In this document: one piece after another, positions 38,489 through 48,124 of the stretch
How positions within the stretch are numbered: position 1 is the first letter of the stretch
Layout: every line of letters begins with the position of its first letter
Assembly (NCBI GenBank): GCA_021629085.1
Contig: JAJXRJ010000006.1
Span: 10,410 to 74,409 of the forward strand
DNA length: 64,000 bases
Source: Oscillospiraceae bacterium
Lineage (GTDB): Bacteria > Bacillota > Clostridia > UMGS1810
Direction: 5' to 3'
Made by a program: the position numbers and the translations under genes
Notes under the pieces: generated by a model
What the model saw: only the letters and a program-made list of their open reading frames with translations
What the model was told of the DNA's origin: nothing
Database searches by the model: none

Positions 38489-39634
38489 ATGGCGGAAAAA
38501 CGAGATTATTATGAGGTCCTGGGCGTGCCGCGCGGCGCGTCGGACGATGAAATTAAAAAAGCATACCGCAAGCTTGCCAAAAAATACCACCCGGATGTCA
38601 ACCAGGGCAACCCCGATGCCGAGGCCAAGTTTAAAGAGGTCAACGAGGCCTATGAGGTGCTGGGCGATTCGGGCAAGCGTGCGAAATACGACCAGTTTGG
38701 CCATGCGGCGTTTGAGCAGGGCGGCGCAGGCGCGGGCGGATTTGGCGGGTTTGGCGGCGGATTTGGCGATATCGATTTGAACGATTTGTTCGGCTCCTTT
38801 TTCGGCGGCGGGTTTGGCGGCCGCGGGCGCAATAAAAATGCGCCCAGAAAGGGTGCGGATGTGTCGGAATCGGTGGTGCTCACCTTTGAAGAAGCGGCGT
38901 TTGGCACCAAAAAGCAGATCAAGATCTACCGTGTGGAAGACTGTGACGCGTGCGGCGGCAAAGGCACCAAGGACGCCTCTGGCAAGAAGCAGTGCCCGGC
39001 CTGCGGCGGCACCGGCGAGGTGCGCAATGTCACCAACACCATCATGGGGCAGATGGTCAACGTCACCACCTGCCGCAACTGCGGCGGCACGGGCACCATT
39101 ATCACAAACCCATGCTCCAAATGCCGCGGCCGCGGCAAGGTGAAGCGCCCGCGCACAGTGGAGGTGAAAATCCCCGCCGGTATTGACAATGGCGAAACCA
39201 TTGCACTGCGGGGGTTGGGTGACCACGGCGTAAACGGCGGGCCCAAAGGCGACCTTTTGGTGACGGTGTCCATCAAGCGGCACGCCATCTTTGAGCGCCG
39301 GGGCACCGATGTGTATTGTACTGTGCCCATCACGTTTGTGCAGGCCGCGCTGGGCGGTACTATTTTGGTGCCCACGCTGGACGGCAAGGTGGAGCACCAA
39401 ATCCCCGAGGGCACGCAAACCGGCACCAGCTTCAAGCTGCGCGGCAAGGGCATTCCCAACATCCGCACCGGCGTGCGGGGCGATGAAATTTTAAAAGTAG
39501 AGGTGGAAGTGCCCCAGCACATGACAAGCGAGCAAAAGCAGGCGCTCAAAAAGTTTGGCGAACTCACCAACGATGCCAATTACAAGTCACAAAAGGGCTT
39601 TTTTGAAAAAATGAAGGATTCTTTGGGCCTTTGA
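38489..39634 (+). CDS. dnaJ: Chaperone DnaJ (Hsp40)
   Basis: Type I J-protein stimulating DnaK, 381 aa. J domain with HPD in YHPDVNQG near residue 33, a Gly/Phe-rich linker ([10 protein letters not shown]), four zinc repeats [24 protein letters not shown] and CSKCRGRG, then the C-terminal substrate domain. Standard length. Confidence 0.97.
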   Translation: MAEKRDYYEVLGVPRGASDDEIKKAYRKLAKKYHPDVNQGNPDAEAKFKEVNEAYEVLGDSGKRAKYDQFGHAAFEQGGAGAGGFGGFGGGFGDIDLNDLFGSFFGGGFGGRGRNKNAPRKGADVSESVVLTFEEAAFGTKKQIKIYRVEDCDACGGKGTKDASGKKQCPACGGTGEVRNVTNTIMGQMVNVTTCRNCGGTGTIITNPCSKCRGRGKVKRPRTVEVKIPAGIDNGETIALRGLGDHGVNGGPKGDLLVTVSIKRHAIFERRGTDVYCTVPITFVQAALGGTILVPTLDGKVEHQIPEGTQTGTSFKLRGKGIPNIRTGVRGDEILKVEVEVPQHMTSEQKQALKKFGELTNDANYKSQKGFFEKMKDSLGL

Positions 39635-39648
39635 TACGGCGAATAATT

Positions 39649-39686
39649 AATAACCCTCGTCCACACCGGACGGGGGTTATTTTTTA
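39649..39686 (+). terminator. Intrinsic terminator after dnaJ
   Basis: AATAACCC...GGGTTATT hairpin with an inner GTCC/GGAC stem and a TTTTT tract. Confidence 0.85.
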
Positions 39687-39693
39687 TATAAAT

Positions 39694-40353
39694 TTAAATC
39701 ACGCCCTGCAGCACCAGCACCAGCAATACGATGGATGCAAGAATGAGCAGGGATACCAAAATCACACCCACGCTGACGCGCCCCTGGGCGGGTACGCCGT
39801 CGCGCTTTGGCAGCAGGTTGGCCCGCCGGAGGCCGTTGACCAGCGGCTTGTAGAGCAGCATGGTGATGGCGGCGTTTAATGTGCTCTTTATGAGGTTAAA
39901 CGGCAAAAATCCCGGCAGCAGCATGGCCGCCACAGCCTCGCGCGGATAGTTTAAATACAGCGGCGTGATAAAATAGTTCCACAAAAGCATCACCAGCGTC
40001 ATGAGCACCACGCCCGCCAAAAGCCCCAAAACCGCGCCCTTTTGTGTGCGGTTTTTTTTGTATATTGCAGCGGCCGTGCACGCAAATGCGCAAGTGGAAA
40101 GCACGTTCATCAAAAGCCCAATGGGCCCTGTGTCGCTCACGGTGAGCATTTCCACCACCGAAACCACCAGAGAGATGAAAAACGCCGCCATAGGCCCAAA
40201 CAGGAACCCACCGATGGTGATAACCACGTCTTTGGGGTCGTATTTTAAAAAACCCACTGCGGGAACAAGCGGGATGCGCCCCACCATCATCACAAGATAG
40301 GAGAGCGCACACAGCGCCGCCAAGGTTGTGAGTGTTTTCGTTTTGTTTTGCAT
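39694..40353 (-). CDS. ribU: Riboflavin ECF transporter S component RibU
   Basis: Substrate-binding membrane subunit of an energy-coupling-factor vitamin importer, 219 aa. It begins MQNKTKTLTTLAALCALSYL, has about six hydrophobic spans, and shows FLKYDPKDVVITIGGFLFGP, a typical RibU signature. The frame continues upstream, but that region is the riboswitch; the ATG at 40353 has AAGGGGG upstream. The FMN riboswitch ahead of it confirms a flavin role. The shared ECF A/T subunits are not in this window. Confidence 0.92.
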   Translation of the reverse strand: MQNKTKTLTTLAALCALSYLVMMVGRIPLVPAVGFLKYDPKDVVITIGGFLFGPMAAFFISLVVSVVEMLTVSDTGPIGLLMNVLSTCAFACTAAAIYKKNRTQKGAVLGLLAGVVLMTLVMLLWNYFITPLYLNYPREAVAAMLLPGFLPFNLIKSTLNAAITMLLYKPLVNGLRRANLLPKRDGVPAQGRVSVGVILVSLLILASIVLLVLVLQGVI

Positions 40354-40385
40354 AAAAATTACCCCCTTAAATTTTATTTGCAAAT

Positions 40386-40419
40386 AAAAACGGCTGAAAA
40401 ACAAAGGTTCTTCAGCCGC
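40386..40419 (-). terminator. FMN-riboswitch terminator
   Basis: Minus strand CGGCTGAA-N12-TTCAGCCG followed by TTTTTAT, between the aptamer and ribU. Confidence 0.85.
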
Positions 40420-40464
40420 ATTTTGCGAAAATCCCCGGCCTTTTCCCGCGTGGGAAAAAGCCCT

Positions 40465-40577
40465 GCCTTTTCTCATCCAGACTGTACTGTCGGTTTTGGA
40501 ATTGCACCAAATCCTGCGCAAATTTTGCGCTCGCGGACTGTCACCGCCGGTCGGGAATTGCACCCTGCCCCAAAGAC
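40465..40577 (-). ncRNA. FMN riboswitch (RFN element)
   Basis: The minus strand carries the RFN blocks: GGGGCAGGGTG, CCGACCGGCGGTGACAGTCC, GCGAGCGC, GGATTTGGTGCAATTCC, AAAACCGACAGTACAGTC and TGGATGAGA. The ends pair as GTCTTT/AAAGGC (P1). FMN should promote the downstream terminator and shut off ribU. Confidence 0.94.
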
Positions 40578-40605
40578 ACCTGTTATGAAATTTTGAAAAA
40601 ATTGA

Positions 40606-41625
40606 TTACCGCTGCACCCGGCCTGAGCCGTCGCCGCCCATGAGCGCCTTTACCTCAGAAACGGTCACTTCGTTAAAATCGTGCTCAATGGTGTGCTTGA
40701 GCGCCGAAGCGGCCACTGCAAATTCAATGGCATCCTGATTGGAATACCCTTCTGACAGCGCATAAATCAGCCCGCCGCCAAACGAATCGCCGCCGCCCAC
40801 CCGGTCCACAATGTGAATCAGGTAGTTTTTAGAGAAGAAATATTCGCCATCTTTGTAGAGCATGGCGGCCCAGTTGTTGTCGTTTGCCGAAATGCTGCCC
40901 CGCAGCGTGATGGCCACGGTGGGAATGGAAAACCGCTCAGAAAGGGTTTTTGCCACTTCTTTGTAGCCCTCGTGCGACAGCTTGCCGCCGGTGATATTGG
41001 TGTTTTTGGCTTTTATGCCAAACACTTTTTCACAATCCTCCTCATTGGCAATGGCCACGTCCACATAGGGCATCAACTCGCCCATCACCTGGCCAGCCTT
41101 TTCGCTGGTCCACAGGTTTTTGCGGAAGTTTAAGTCACAGCTTACCGTCACACCCTTTGCCTTGGCGGTTTTCACCGCATCGAAACAGATGGCTGCCGCG
41201 TTGTCGCTCAGCGCCGGCGTGATGCCGGTAAAGTGAAACCACGCTGCGCCGTCTAAAATGGCGTTCCAGTCAAAGTCGCCCGGCTCTGCCATGGAAATGG
41301 ACGAATATTTGCGGTCGTAAATGACCTTAGAAGCCCGCTGTGCCGCGCCCTTTTCCACAAAATACAGACCCAGACGCTCGCCGCCAAACACCACGTCTGA
41401 CACGTCCACATCGTGCGCTTTTAGGCTGCGCAATGCAGATTTGGAAAGGTCATTGTCCGGAAGCTTTGTGACAAACGCCGCGTCCTTGCCGTAGTTTGCC
41501 AGCGAAACTGCCACGTTGGCCTCGCCGCCGCCAAAGGAAAGTTCCATGGCCTCCGACTGCACAAACCGCTGATACCCCATGGGGTTTAACCGCCCCATGA
41601 TTTCTCCGAAGCAAACAAATTTCAT
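40606..41625 (-). CDS. kdgK: 2-keto-3-deoxygluconate kinase
   Basis: PfkB-family kinase that makes KDPG from 2-keto-3-deoxygluconate (uronate/pectin catabolism). The 339-residue protein begins MKFVCFGEIMGRLNP, has FGGGEANVAVSLANYG and YFVEKGAAQR early, and the catalytic GGGDSFGGGLIYAL near 270 with its Asp. Product of this enzyme is the substrate of kdgA, found 12 kb away. It follows the membrane-protein gene by 27 bases. Other PfkB substrates cannot be fully excluded. Confidence 0.88.
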   Translation of the reverse strand: MKFVCFGEIMGRLNPMGYQRFVQSEAMELSFGGGEANVAVSLANYGKDAAFVTKLPDNDLSKSALRSLKAHDVDVSDVVFGGERLGLYFVEKGAAQRASKVIYDRKYSSISMAEPGDFDWNAILDGAAWFHFTGITPALSDNAAAICFDAVKTAKAKGVTVSCDLNFRKNLWTSEKAGQVMGELMPYVDVAIANEEDCEKVFGIKAKNTNITGGKLSHEGYKEVAKTLSERFSIPTVAITLRGSISANDNNWAAMLYKDGEYFFSKNYLIHIVDRVGGGDSFGGGLIYALSEGYSNQDAIEFAVAASALKHTIEHDFNEVTVSEVKALMGGDGSGRVQR

Positions 41626-41652
41626 ATGTATATTCTGTCCTTTCTAAATAAG

Positions 41653-42165
41653 TTATACAAAGAGGGAAAATCCCGGCATCCGCATTAAATAGAGGATGCT
41701 GCCTAAAATAAGCCCCAGTGATACAAGTGCAAACAGCAGCAAAATAACTGCCAAAACCGGACGCTTGGGCTGCTTTTCACTGCGTTTTAAGGTGTGGTAT
41801 AAAAAGCTGCCCACCCAGTAAACTGCCGTGGCCGCCACCGCAATCCACACAGCCAGGTTAGCCGGCGGGAAGTTGACGCCGTGCAGGTAGTAAAAGCACA
41901 CTGAAAACACAAAGGAAAGCATGGCGTATTCTGCCAGATAGTAATTTTTTTTGAGCGCCATGAAAGAAAACACCACGCCCAAAACCCAGCTCACAATGGA
42001 AAGCGTCATCATGGCGTTATAGGCAAACAAAATGCCGGACACGTTTTTGTTAAACGTGTTGTAAACAAAAAACAGAAGGGAGAACAGCGCCAGCGAAATG
42101 ACGGTTGCCACCAGGCACGCATTGGTATGATACTGCTTTGCCGCCTTGTTTGTTTGACTGCTCAT
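41653..42165 (-). CDS. Integral membrane protein, unknown function
   Basis: I do not recognise this 170-residue protein. It has about five hydrophobic helices (roughly residues 17-37, 46-70, 77-97, 103-124, 137-160) and a basic loop (TLKRSEKQPKRP). No catalytic or binding motif is visible. Its start overlaps the rsmE stop by four bases and kdgK follows, so all three probably share a transcript. Confidence 0.7.
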   Translation of the reverse strand: MSSQTNKAAKQYHTNACLVATVISLALFSLLFFVYNTFNKNVSGILFAYNAMMTLSIVSWVLGVVFSFMALKKNYYLAEYAMLSFVFSVCFYYLHGVNFPPANLAVWIAVAATAVYWVGSFLYHTLKRSEKQPKRPVLAVILLLFALVSLGLILGSILYLMRMPGFSLFV

Positions 42166-42929
42166 AAAATCTTATCTCCTTTTTTGGATGAGGTTACCGG
42201 CTCCCAGCCGCCCAGTTCATATAACAGCACGGACAACACTGCCGCGCCCGCCGTTTCGGTGCGCAAAATGCGCGGGCCGAGCGACACCAGAGACCATCCG
42301 TGGTTTTTCGCAAATTCCGCTTCTTTTGGATCAAACCCGCCTTCCGGGCCAATAAAAACTGCCGCGGTTTTAGGCGTTTTTTGAAGCAGCACAGGTTTTA
42401 GCGAATGTGCGCGGTCCTCTTCATAGGGGAATAGCTTTAAATCACAGCCTTCCGCGTCTAAAACCGCCTGTTCAAACGGCAAAATCCCGCTCACTTCGGG
42501 CAAAATGCCCCGGCCGCACTGCTTGGCCGCCTCGTGTGCAATTTTTTGCCAGCGCATGCACTTTTTTTGCCCGTCTTTGGGCCTTGCCACCACCCGGCGG
42601 GTGTCCACCGGCACAATGCGGCAAACGCCCAGCTCCACACAGCGCTTCACAATGCCGTCCATCTTGTCCGACTTGGGCAGCCCCTGATAGAGCGTTACTG
42701 CTGTTTCCGGCTCTGCGTCCGCGCGGCGTACTTCTTTTACCGAAAGCAAAACTGCACTGCGGCCTGCCGATACAATTTCGCACACATAGTCGTTTTGCGC
42801 CCCGTCGCACACGGTCACACAGTCGCCGGCACAAAGCCGCAGAACCGATGTGATGTGCACGGCATCCGGCCCGGTAATTTCCACACGGCCGTTTAAAAAT
42901 GCCGCAGGGTCTGCAAAAAACCGATGCAA
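42162..42929 (-). CDS. rsmE: 16S rRNA (uracil-1498-N3) methyltransferase RsmE
   Basis: SPOUT-class enzyme methylating U1498 of 16S rRNA. The 255-residue protein has the N-terminal PUA-like part (VEITGPDAVHITSVLRL) and the knot domain with VFIGPEGGFDPKEAEFA and LGPRILRTETAGAAVLSVL. I chose the TTG at 42929, eight bases after GGAGG and giving the family start MHRFFAD; a GTG at 42938 directly abuts the ribosome site. Confidence 0.93.
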   Translation of the reverse strand: MHRFFADPAAFLNGRVEITGPDAVHITSVLRLCAGDCVTVCDGAQNDYVCEIVSAGRSAVLLSVKEVRRADAEPETAVTLYQGLPKSDKMDGIVKRCVELGVCRIVPVDTRRVVARPKDGQKKCMRWQKIAHEAAKQCGRGILPEVSGILPFEQAVLDAEGCDLKLFPYEEDRAHSLKPVLLQKTPKTAAVFIGPEGGFDPKEAEFAKNHGWSLVSLGPRILRTETAGAAVLSVLLYELGGWEPVTSSKKGDKIL

Positions 42930-43023
42930 AAAAGCCACCTCCGTTTGGTTTCAAACCGCATGAGCCTATTATAGCACAAAAAGGCACGGCAAATCAAGGG
43001 ATTTTTCATTTTTTTCCACAGCA

Positions 43024-43061
43024 CAAAAAAAGCGGGCATCCCCAAAAAGGGGACTGCCCGC
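43024..43061 (-). terminator. Intrinsic terminator of the secreted-protein gene
   Basis: Minus strand GCGGGCAGTCCCC / GGGGATGCCCGC hairpin followed by TTTTTTT. Confidence 0.9.
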
Positions 43062-43084
43062 ACATGCGGCAGACAAAAAGGGAT

Positions 43085-44983
43085 TTAAAGGGCGGAATTG
43101 GAAAAGAAGATGATATCTATTGCTTTTCCATTGTATGATTTGACCAGGGCATAGGTGTCGTCATCAATCCAAAATTCCGGCGAAAATCGGAAATTCCGTT
43201 CGGTTCCAGTAAACTGATAGACATTGGCGCCTGCAAATGAAAAGGTCTGCAAATTACTTGTACTGGGGGTTTTAGACACCTCTGAGAATACTTCCAGCGC
43301 AAATGTCTTTGCTGTGCTTTCCTGCACTTTCCCAAAATAATACGCGTCTTCCCGCGCTGTTTCGGCGTGCCGGCCTGCAAAGTCTGGGTCAAAGGAAAAC
43401 CATGGCTGGCCGGATGAGAAGGCCATAATACCTACAGGAAGATACTGTTTCACGAAATCTTCGCTGGTAATCGCCATAAACACCGAACCTGCATCAAAAA
43501 AAGTAGAAAGGCCATCTGGCTGGGAGTCTTTGGAAACGATCAGCTGTTGCTGCGGTTCGCAGTTTTTTAACGTCTCCAGGAGATAGATTTCATCATTAGA
43601 TTCACCAAGTGCCATTGTCCGGCCGTTTACGACGTACAGCGGTGCGTCAAATGGAATGTCTGAGATGCCTTCTGCCCGGAACGCAGCAATGCGGCCATAG
43701 ATGTCGATATAAAATATGCCGGTGGCAGTGAGGTAAATCTCATTTTTCCCCAATAGGAGCCGCTCATTATAAAATGGATATTTTTGTCCCCCAATGGTAA
43801 CAACTGTCGAGTTTTCAGTGTCATCGTACACCTCGACCTCGCCTGTAATCGTTGCATCTTTGCGCACAATTGCGCGCCAGATTTTTCCGCCCGGCGTGCC
43901 GACAGCACACAGCAAATCATCTGATTTAAGCGCAGACGGCGAAAGGATATTCCGGTCTTCGTCAACAAAAATTGCGTCCGCCTGCGGAAGGGGAAGTGAA
44001 AGCGCTCCCTCTGCCGACTGCAGTGTTATCAAATCGGCGTCTGCCGAAGAGACCAGGTAGTTTTTGGAATCCTCCGCCAAAATCAGTTCGTATTGGCCGT
44101 CGCCTTCTGCGTCTACACAGGTGAAATACGAAAACAGGATGTTTATATCATCCAGGCTGGGAACTGGTTGATAGTCATATAAAATGGTATGGTCCAAAGC
44201 GATAGGGATCGTAGTAGGCTGGGAATCGTCTGCCGCAAAGTATTGCAGCTCGGTAAGCGGATTTTGGTATGGCTCTAAAGCAATCCCTTGAAATTTCGCC
44301 ACAGCGCAGGTGGGGAGAAAATACAAAAGCTGGTTTTGTTCCTGAAGATAAAATTTCCCGCTTTGCCCCAAAAGGTCGGAATAGTCGCGCTGGGGCTGTA
44401 TAATCTGTTGCACGTCTTGGCCGCCTGCCGTGTCAAACGCGACAGTCAATTCACGAACGTTGCTGGGGGCATGGCCGTTTAGGCCGACAAATTGATTGGC
44501 CACAAGCGTTCCGGTTTTTACCGCCACACCGTAGCGGTCAAAAAGGCTTGGAATTTCCACTGCTGCGCCTGGCGCAATTTGCAGCTTCGGCATGAGCGGT
44601 ACCAGCGAGCTTGCCTCAAAAAGATAAATTTGTGTCACAACCGGCTCGTCCGTCTGTGGGACATTCAGCGACATGGGAAGTGTCTCAGAGCCTTGTATTG
44701 TAAATGTTTTTGCATCCGCCGCTAAAAGTGCGCCGCTTTCTTTGCCTTTTGCTGCAAGCACCACCGTGTAGTCACCGCTGCAAAAGGCGGCAGTTTCTAC
44801 CAGAAGGTCTGTTGTTGCACCGGAGGCGACAATGTTTCCGGGAACTTTTGGAAAGACCCCTTCAATCACTGCGGCGGGCAAGTTTTTCTGCGGCTGTGAT
44901 GAAATCGCCAGGGTGGGAACTGCGGGGAGCAGCAGGAAAATGGCCAACAGCCACGCAACTTGTTTCCGCAAGGTTCGCATCAT
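43085..44983 (-). CDS. Large secreted protein, unknown function
   Basis: I do not recognise this 632-residue protein. It begins with a clear signal peptide (MMRTLRKQVAWLLAIFLLLP, cleavage likely after TLA) and has no further membrane helix, SLH or sortase motif. The rest is beta-rich with many short Asp/Thr/Tyr segments; the C-terminal 150 residues (FSFDPDFAGRH, FWIDDDTYALVKSYNGKAIDI) look like a separate domain. An open frame reaches 45133, but the signal peptide and GAAAGGGTG site favour the ATG at 44983. It is monocistronic, with its own promoter and terminator. Confidence 0.75.
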   Translation of the reverse strand: MMRTLRKQVAWLLAIFLLLPAVPTLAISSQPQKNLPAAVIEGVFPKVPGNIVASGATTDLLVETAAFCSGDYTVVLAAKGKESGALLAADAKTFTIQGSETLPMSLNVPQTDEPVVTQIYLFEASSLVPLMPKLQIAPGAAVEIPSLFDRYGVAVKTGTLVANQFVGLNGHAPSNVRELTVAFDTAGGQDVQQIIQPQRDYSDLLGQSGKFYLQEQNQLLYFLPTCAVAKFQGIALEPYQNPLTELQYFAADDSQPTTIPIALDHTILYDYQPVPSLDDINILFSYFTCVDAEGDGQYELILAEDSKNYLVSSADADLITLQSAEGALSLPLPQADAIFVDEDRNILSPSALKSDDLLCAVGTPGGKIWRAIVRKDATITGEVEVYDDTENSTVVTIGGQKYPFYNERLLLGKNEIYLTATGIFYIDIYGRIAAFRAEGISDIPFDAPLYVVNGRTMALGESNDEIYLLETLKNCEPQQQLIVSKDSQPDGLSTFFDAGSVFMAITSEDFVKQYLPVGIMAFSSGQPWFSFDPDFAGRHAETAREDAYYFGKVQESTAKTFALEVFSEVSKTPSTSNLQTFSFAGANVYQFTGTERNFRFSPEFWIDDDTYALVKSYNGKAIDIIFFSNSAL

Positions 44984-45035
44984 AAAAAAGCACCCTTTCT
45001 TTTGGAAATTTTCTAAAAAAATTCCATTTTTCTTT

Positions 45036-45064
45036 ATTGTATACGAATGAAAGTGAATTGTAAA
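45036..45064 (-). promoter_or_regulatory. Promoter of the secreted-protein gene
   Basis: Minus strand TTTACA-N17-TACAAT, about 50 bases upstream of the ATG. Confidence 0.55.
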
Positions 45065-45127
45065 TAGACAATACGGAATATTTATGCGAATAAAGCTACA
45101 TATTATTAAATAAAATTCAAAAAGTGC

Positions 45128-45155
45128 TTGCAATTTAAAAAAAAAAGAGTATAAT
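45128..45155 (+). promoter_or_regulatory. argC promoter
   Basis: TTGCAA-N16-TATAAT, about 47 bases upstream of argC; an A-rich spacer. Confidence 0.65.
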
Positions 45156-45202
45156 GGAACAAGAACCGGTGTATAGATGCGCTATAGAAAGGATGAACGA
45201 AA

Positions 45203-46246
45203 ATGGCAATACGAGCAGGCGTTTTAGGCGCCACCGGCTATGCCGGCATAGAAACCGTGCGGATTCTCTCCACCCATCCGGAGGTGGAGCTCACCACTGT
45301 GGTTTCCAAAAGTTTTGCGGGAAAGCCTATAAGCGAGGTGTATCCCAGCCTAAGCCGTGTGGTGGATTTGGTGTGCGAGGAAATAGACGTGGAGAAAATT
45401 GCAAAAACTTGTGACGTGGTGTTTACCGCACTGCCCCACGGCGCGTCCAAGGAAATCATTCCAAAGCTGTATGACGCAGGGCTTTGTGTGATTGATTTAA
45501 GCGGCGATTTCCGCTATAACGACCCCGCGGTGTATGAGCAGTGGTATGGTGCGCCCCACAGCGCGCCCGAGCTTATGCAAAAGGCGGTGTACGGCCTTTG
45601 CGAGCTGCACAGGGATGACATTGCAAACACCCGCATTGTGGGCAACCCCGGGTGTTACACAACCTGTTCCATTTTGGCGCTGGCGCCGCTTTTAAGCTAT
45701 GGCGCGGCCGACCACAAAAACATCATTATCGACGCAAAATCCGGCGTGACGGGCGCGGGACGCACCACGGTTTTGGACTACAGCTTTTGCGAGTGCACGG
45801 AAAATATGCGGGCGTATAAAATCGCCACCCACCGGCACACGTCAGAAATTGAGCAGGAGCTGTCCCTTTTGGCAAATGACGACATTTTGGTGTCGTTTAC
45901 GCCGCATTTGGTGCCCTTAAAGCGCGGCATTTTGGCCACCTGCTATGCAAACCTTTCGGGCACATACACCGAAGAGGATTTATTGAAGATGTACCATGAA
46001 TTTTACAAGGGCGAATATTTCGTGCGCGTGCTGCCACTGGGCAGCCTGCCTGAAACCAATCACGTGGCGGGCAGCAATTTTATCGATATCGGCTTAAAAC
46101 TGGACAAGCGCTTAAACCGTGTGGTGGTGGTGAGCGCCATTGACAATCTCATCAAAGGCGCGGCGGGCCAGGCCGTGCAAAATATGAATATCCTGTTTGG
46201 CTTGGACGAAACGGCAGGACTTGCAAATGGAGGGTTTTATTTATAA
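45203..46246 (+). CDS. argC: N-acetyl-gamma-glutamyl-phosphate reductase
   Basis: NADPH-dependent third step of arginine synthesis. The 347-residue protein begins [17 protein letters not shown] (nucleotide-binding), has the catalytic Cys in VGNPGCYTT near residue 150, and C-terminal [11 protein letters not shown]. Its stop codon overlaps the argB start (TAATG). argJ, often between argC and argB, is absent here. Confidence 0.97.
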   Translation: MAIRAGVLGATGYAGIETVRILSTHPEVELTTVVSKSFAGKPISEVYPSLSRVVDLVCEEIDVEKIAKTCDVVFTALPHGASKEIIPKLYDAGLCVIDLSGDFRYNDPAVYEQWYGAPHSAPELMQKAVYGLCELHRDDIANTRIVGNPGCYTTCSILALAPLLSYGAADHKNIIIDAKSGVTGAGRTTVLDYSFCECTENMRAYKIATHRHTSEIEQELSLLANDDILVSFTPHLVPLKRGILATCYANLSGTYTEEDLLKMYHEFYKGEYFVRVLPLGSLPETNHVAGSNFIDIGLKLDKRLNRVVVVSAIDNLIKGAAGQAVQNMNILFGLDETAGLANGGFYL

Positions 46247-47124
46247 TGGATGCATATATGCAGCAGCTCATTCAAAAGGCGGGTATTTTAGTAGATGCGC
46301 TGCCCTACATACAGCGGCTCAACAAAAAGACAGTGGTCATCAAATACGGCGGCAACGCCATGATCAACGAAGACCTCAAAAAGAGTGTGACAGAGGATAT
46401 CACGCTTCTAAAATTTGTGGGCATCAACCCCGTGATTGTGCATGGCGGCGGGCCGGACATCTCAGAGGCGCTTAAGGCCTACGGCATCAAAAGCGAGTTT
46501 GTAAACGGCCTGCGGGTGACCGATGAGAGCACCATGCGGGTGGCGCAGATGGTTTTGGTGGGCAAAACCAACAAAGAAATTGTGTCGCTTTTAAACGCCA
46601 AGGGCGGCAAGGCCATTGGGCTGTGCGGCTTAGACGGGCGGCTCATCCAATGCAAAAAGCTTGAAATGCCGGGCGCGGATTTGGGGTTTGTGGGCGAGAT
46701 TGTGAAGGTGGATGCCAAGGTGATTAACCTTCTTACCGCCGACGAATACATCCCGGTCATTGCACCTGTGGGCGTGGACGAATTTGGGCAGAGCTACAAC
46801 ATCAACGCCGACACGGTTGCCGCCGAGGTGGCAAAGGCGCTTAAGGCGGAAAAGCTGATGTATTTAACCGATGTGGAAGGCGTGAAGGACGTGGACGGCA
46901 ACGTCATTTTTGCCATGAAAGCGGACGATGTGGAGAAAAACATTGAAAACGGCGTCATATCAGGCGGCATGATCCCCAAGGTGCGCAGCTGCAAAGAGGC
47001 GGTGGAGCACGGGGTCAAACGGGTGCACATCATAGACGGGCGCATCCTGCACGCCATTTTGCTTGAAATTTTCACCAAAAGCGGCATTGGCACTATGATT
47101 GCGGGCGATGTGATCAAAGATTGA
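46246..47124 (+). CDS. argB: Acetylglutamate kinase
   Basis: Second step of arginine synthesis, 292 aa. Amino-acid-kinase motifs: [12 protein letters not shown] near the start, [10 protein letters not shown] near 65, and YLTDVEGV near 205. The length and an N-terminal helix ([22 protein letters not shown]) resemble the arginine-inhibited hexameric forms, so feedback by arginine is plausible but not shown. Confidence 0.97.
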   Translation: MDAYMQQLIQKAGILVDALPYIQRLNKKTVVIKYGGNAMINEDLKKSVTEDITLLKFVGINPVIVHGGGPDISEALKAYGIKSEFVNGLRVTDESTMRVAQMVLVGKTNKEIVSLLNAKGGKAIGLCGLDGRLIQCKKLEMPGADLGFVGEIVKVDAKVINLLTADEYIPVIAPVGVDEFGQSYNINADTVAAEVAKALKAEKLMYLTDVEGVKDVDGNVIFAMKADDVEKNIENGVISGGMIPKVRSCKEAVEHGVKRVHIIDGRILHAILLEIFTKSGIGTMIAGDVIKD

Positions 47125-47136
47125 GGAGGCGGTTTT

Positions 47137-48030
47137 GTGGAGCACAAACGACCGGGCGATTCCAACCATATCACACGGGCGTATTTTGATTCCCTGCTGC
47201 TTGAATTCCGGCAGTTTGGCGCAGGCGTGCCAAACACCGCGCTGACCCTTTTTGGAGAGGAATTTTCCACGCCGGTCATGATGGCGGCGCTTTCGCATCT
47301 TGACAAGTGCCGTGAAAACGGCATGGTGGAAATGGCAAAGGGCGCGCAGGCCGCAGGCGCAGTGATGTGGGCCGGCATGGGGGATGATGCGGAGCTTGCG
47401 GCGGTTTGTAGAACAGGCGCAAAGACCGTGAAAATTATAAAACCCTATGCGGACAATGATTTGATTTTTAGAAAAATTGAGCATGCAAAGCAGTGCGGTG
47501 TGCTGGCGGTGGGGATGGATATTGACCATGCATTTAACAAGGCCGGGCAGCCCGACACAGTGCTGGGCTTTTCTATGTCGCCAAAAAGTGCGGCCGAAAT
47601 ACGCGCATTTATTGATGCGGCGGACGACGTACCCTTTGTGATAAAAGGGGTTTTGAGTGTGCGCGATGCCGTGCTGTGCGCCGAGGCAGGCGCAGGGGGC
47701 ATTGTGGTGTCCCACCACCATGGCATATTGGACTACGCCGTGCCGCCCTTACTGGTGCTGCCGGACATTGCAAAGGCCCTTGCGGGCAGCGGCGTGGCGA
47801 TTTTTGTGGACTGCGGCGTGGAAAGCGGGATCGATGTGATGAAAGCGCTGGCGCTGGGGGCCACGGCGGTTTCGGTGGGCCGGGCTGTGATGGAGCCGCT
47901 AAAAGCGGCGGGCGCAGCCGGCGTGAAAGAGATGGTAACCCGCATGACGGATGAGCTCCGGGGGGCGATGGCACGTACGGCGTCATCCGATTTGGCACAT
48001 ATTGACCCCACTGTCATTTGGAAAAGATAA
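47137..48030 (+). CDS. FMN-dependent alpha-hydroxy-acid dehydrogenase family protein (divergent)
   Basis: A 297-residue TIM-barrel protein related to lactate/glycolate oxidases. It has VKIIKPYADND, PFVIKGVLSVRDA (FMN-binding Lys), and IFVDCGVESGIDVMKALALGATAVSVGR, the family's FMN-phosphate loop. The usual catalytic motif S-N-H-G-G-R is replaced by SHHHGILDYA, keeping His but losing the substrate-binding Arg, so substrate is uncertain. It starts at GTG with GGAGGCGG upstream, 12 bases after argB, and shares that transcript; an arginine role is unproved. Confidence 0.8.
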   Translation: MEHKRPGDSNHITRAYFDSLLLEFRQFGAGVPNTALTLFGEEFSTPVMMAALSHLDKCRENGMVEMAKGAQAAGAVMWAGMGDDAELAAVCRTGAKTVKIIKPYADNDLIFRKIEHAKQCGVLAVGMDIDHAFNKAGQPDTVLGFSMSPKSAAEIRAFIDAADDVPFVIKGVLSVRDAVLCAEAGAGGIVVSHHHGILDYAVPPLLVLPDIAKALAGSGVAIFVDCGVESGIDVMKALALGATAVSVGRAVMEPLKAAGAAGVKEMVTRMTDELRGAMARTASSDLAHIDPTVIWKR

Positions 48031-48077
48031 AAAAAGCGGCATTCGTGCAAAGGATATGTGCACGGTGCCGCTTTTTT
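48030..48077. terminator. Bidirectional terminator between the arg and cimA units
   Basis: AAAAAAGCGGCA...TGCCGCTTTTTT with an inner CGTGCA/GTGCACG stem; A- and T-runs on both sides. Confidence 0.85.
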
Positions 48078-48088
48078 ATCTTGGGAAA

Positions 48089-48118
48089 ACCGGCTTGGAA
48101 TCCGTTTTCCAAGCCGGG
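48089..48118 (-). terminator. Hairpin after cimA
   Basis: CCGGCTTGGA / TCCAAGCCGG hairpin followed on the minus strand by TTTT; with the neighbouring terminator it ends the ten-gene operon. Confidence 0.6.
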
Positions 48119-48124
48119 GATATT

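Noticed and set aside
38465..39418. 317-aa minus-strand ORF opposite dnaJ
   Set aside because: Antisense shadow of dnaJ with no motif or ribosome site.
45000..45127. Possible ARG box upstream of argC
   Set aside because: TGAAT/ATTC-like pieces occur in this AT-rich stretch but none forms a convincing paired operator.
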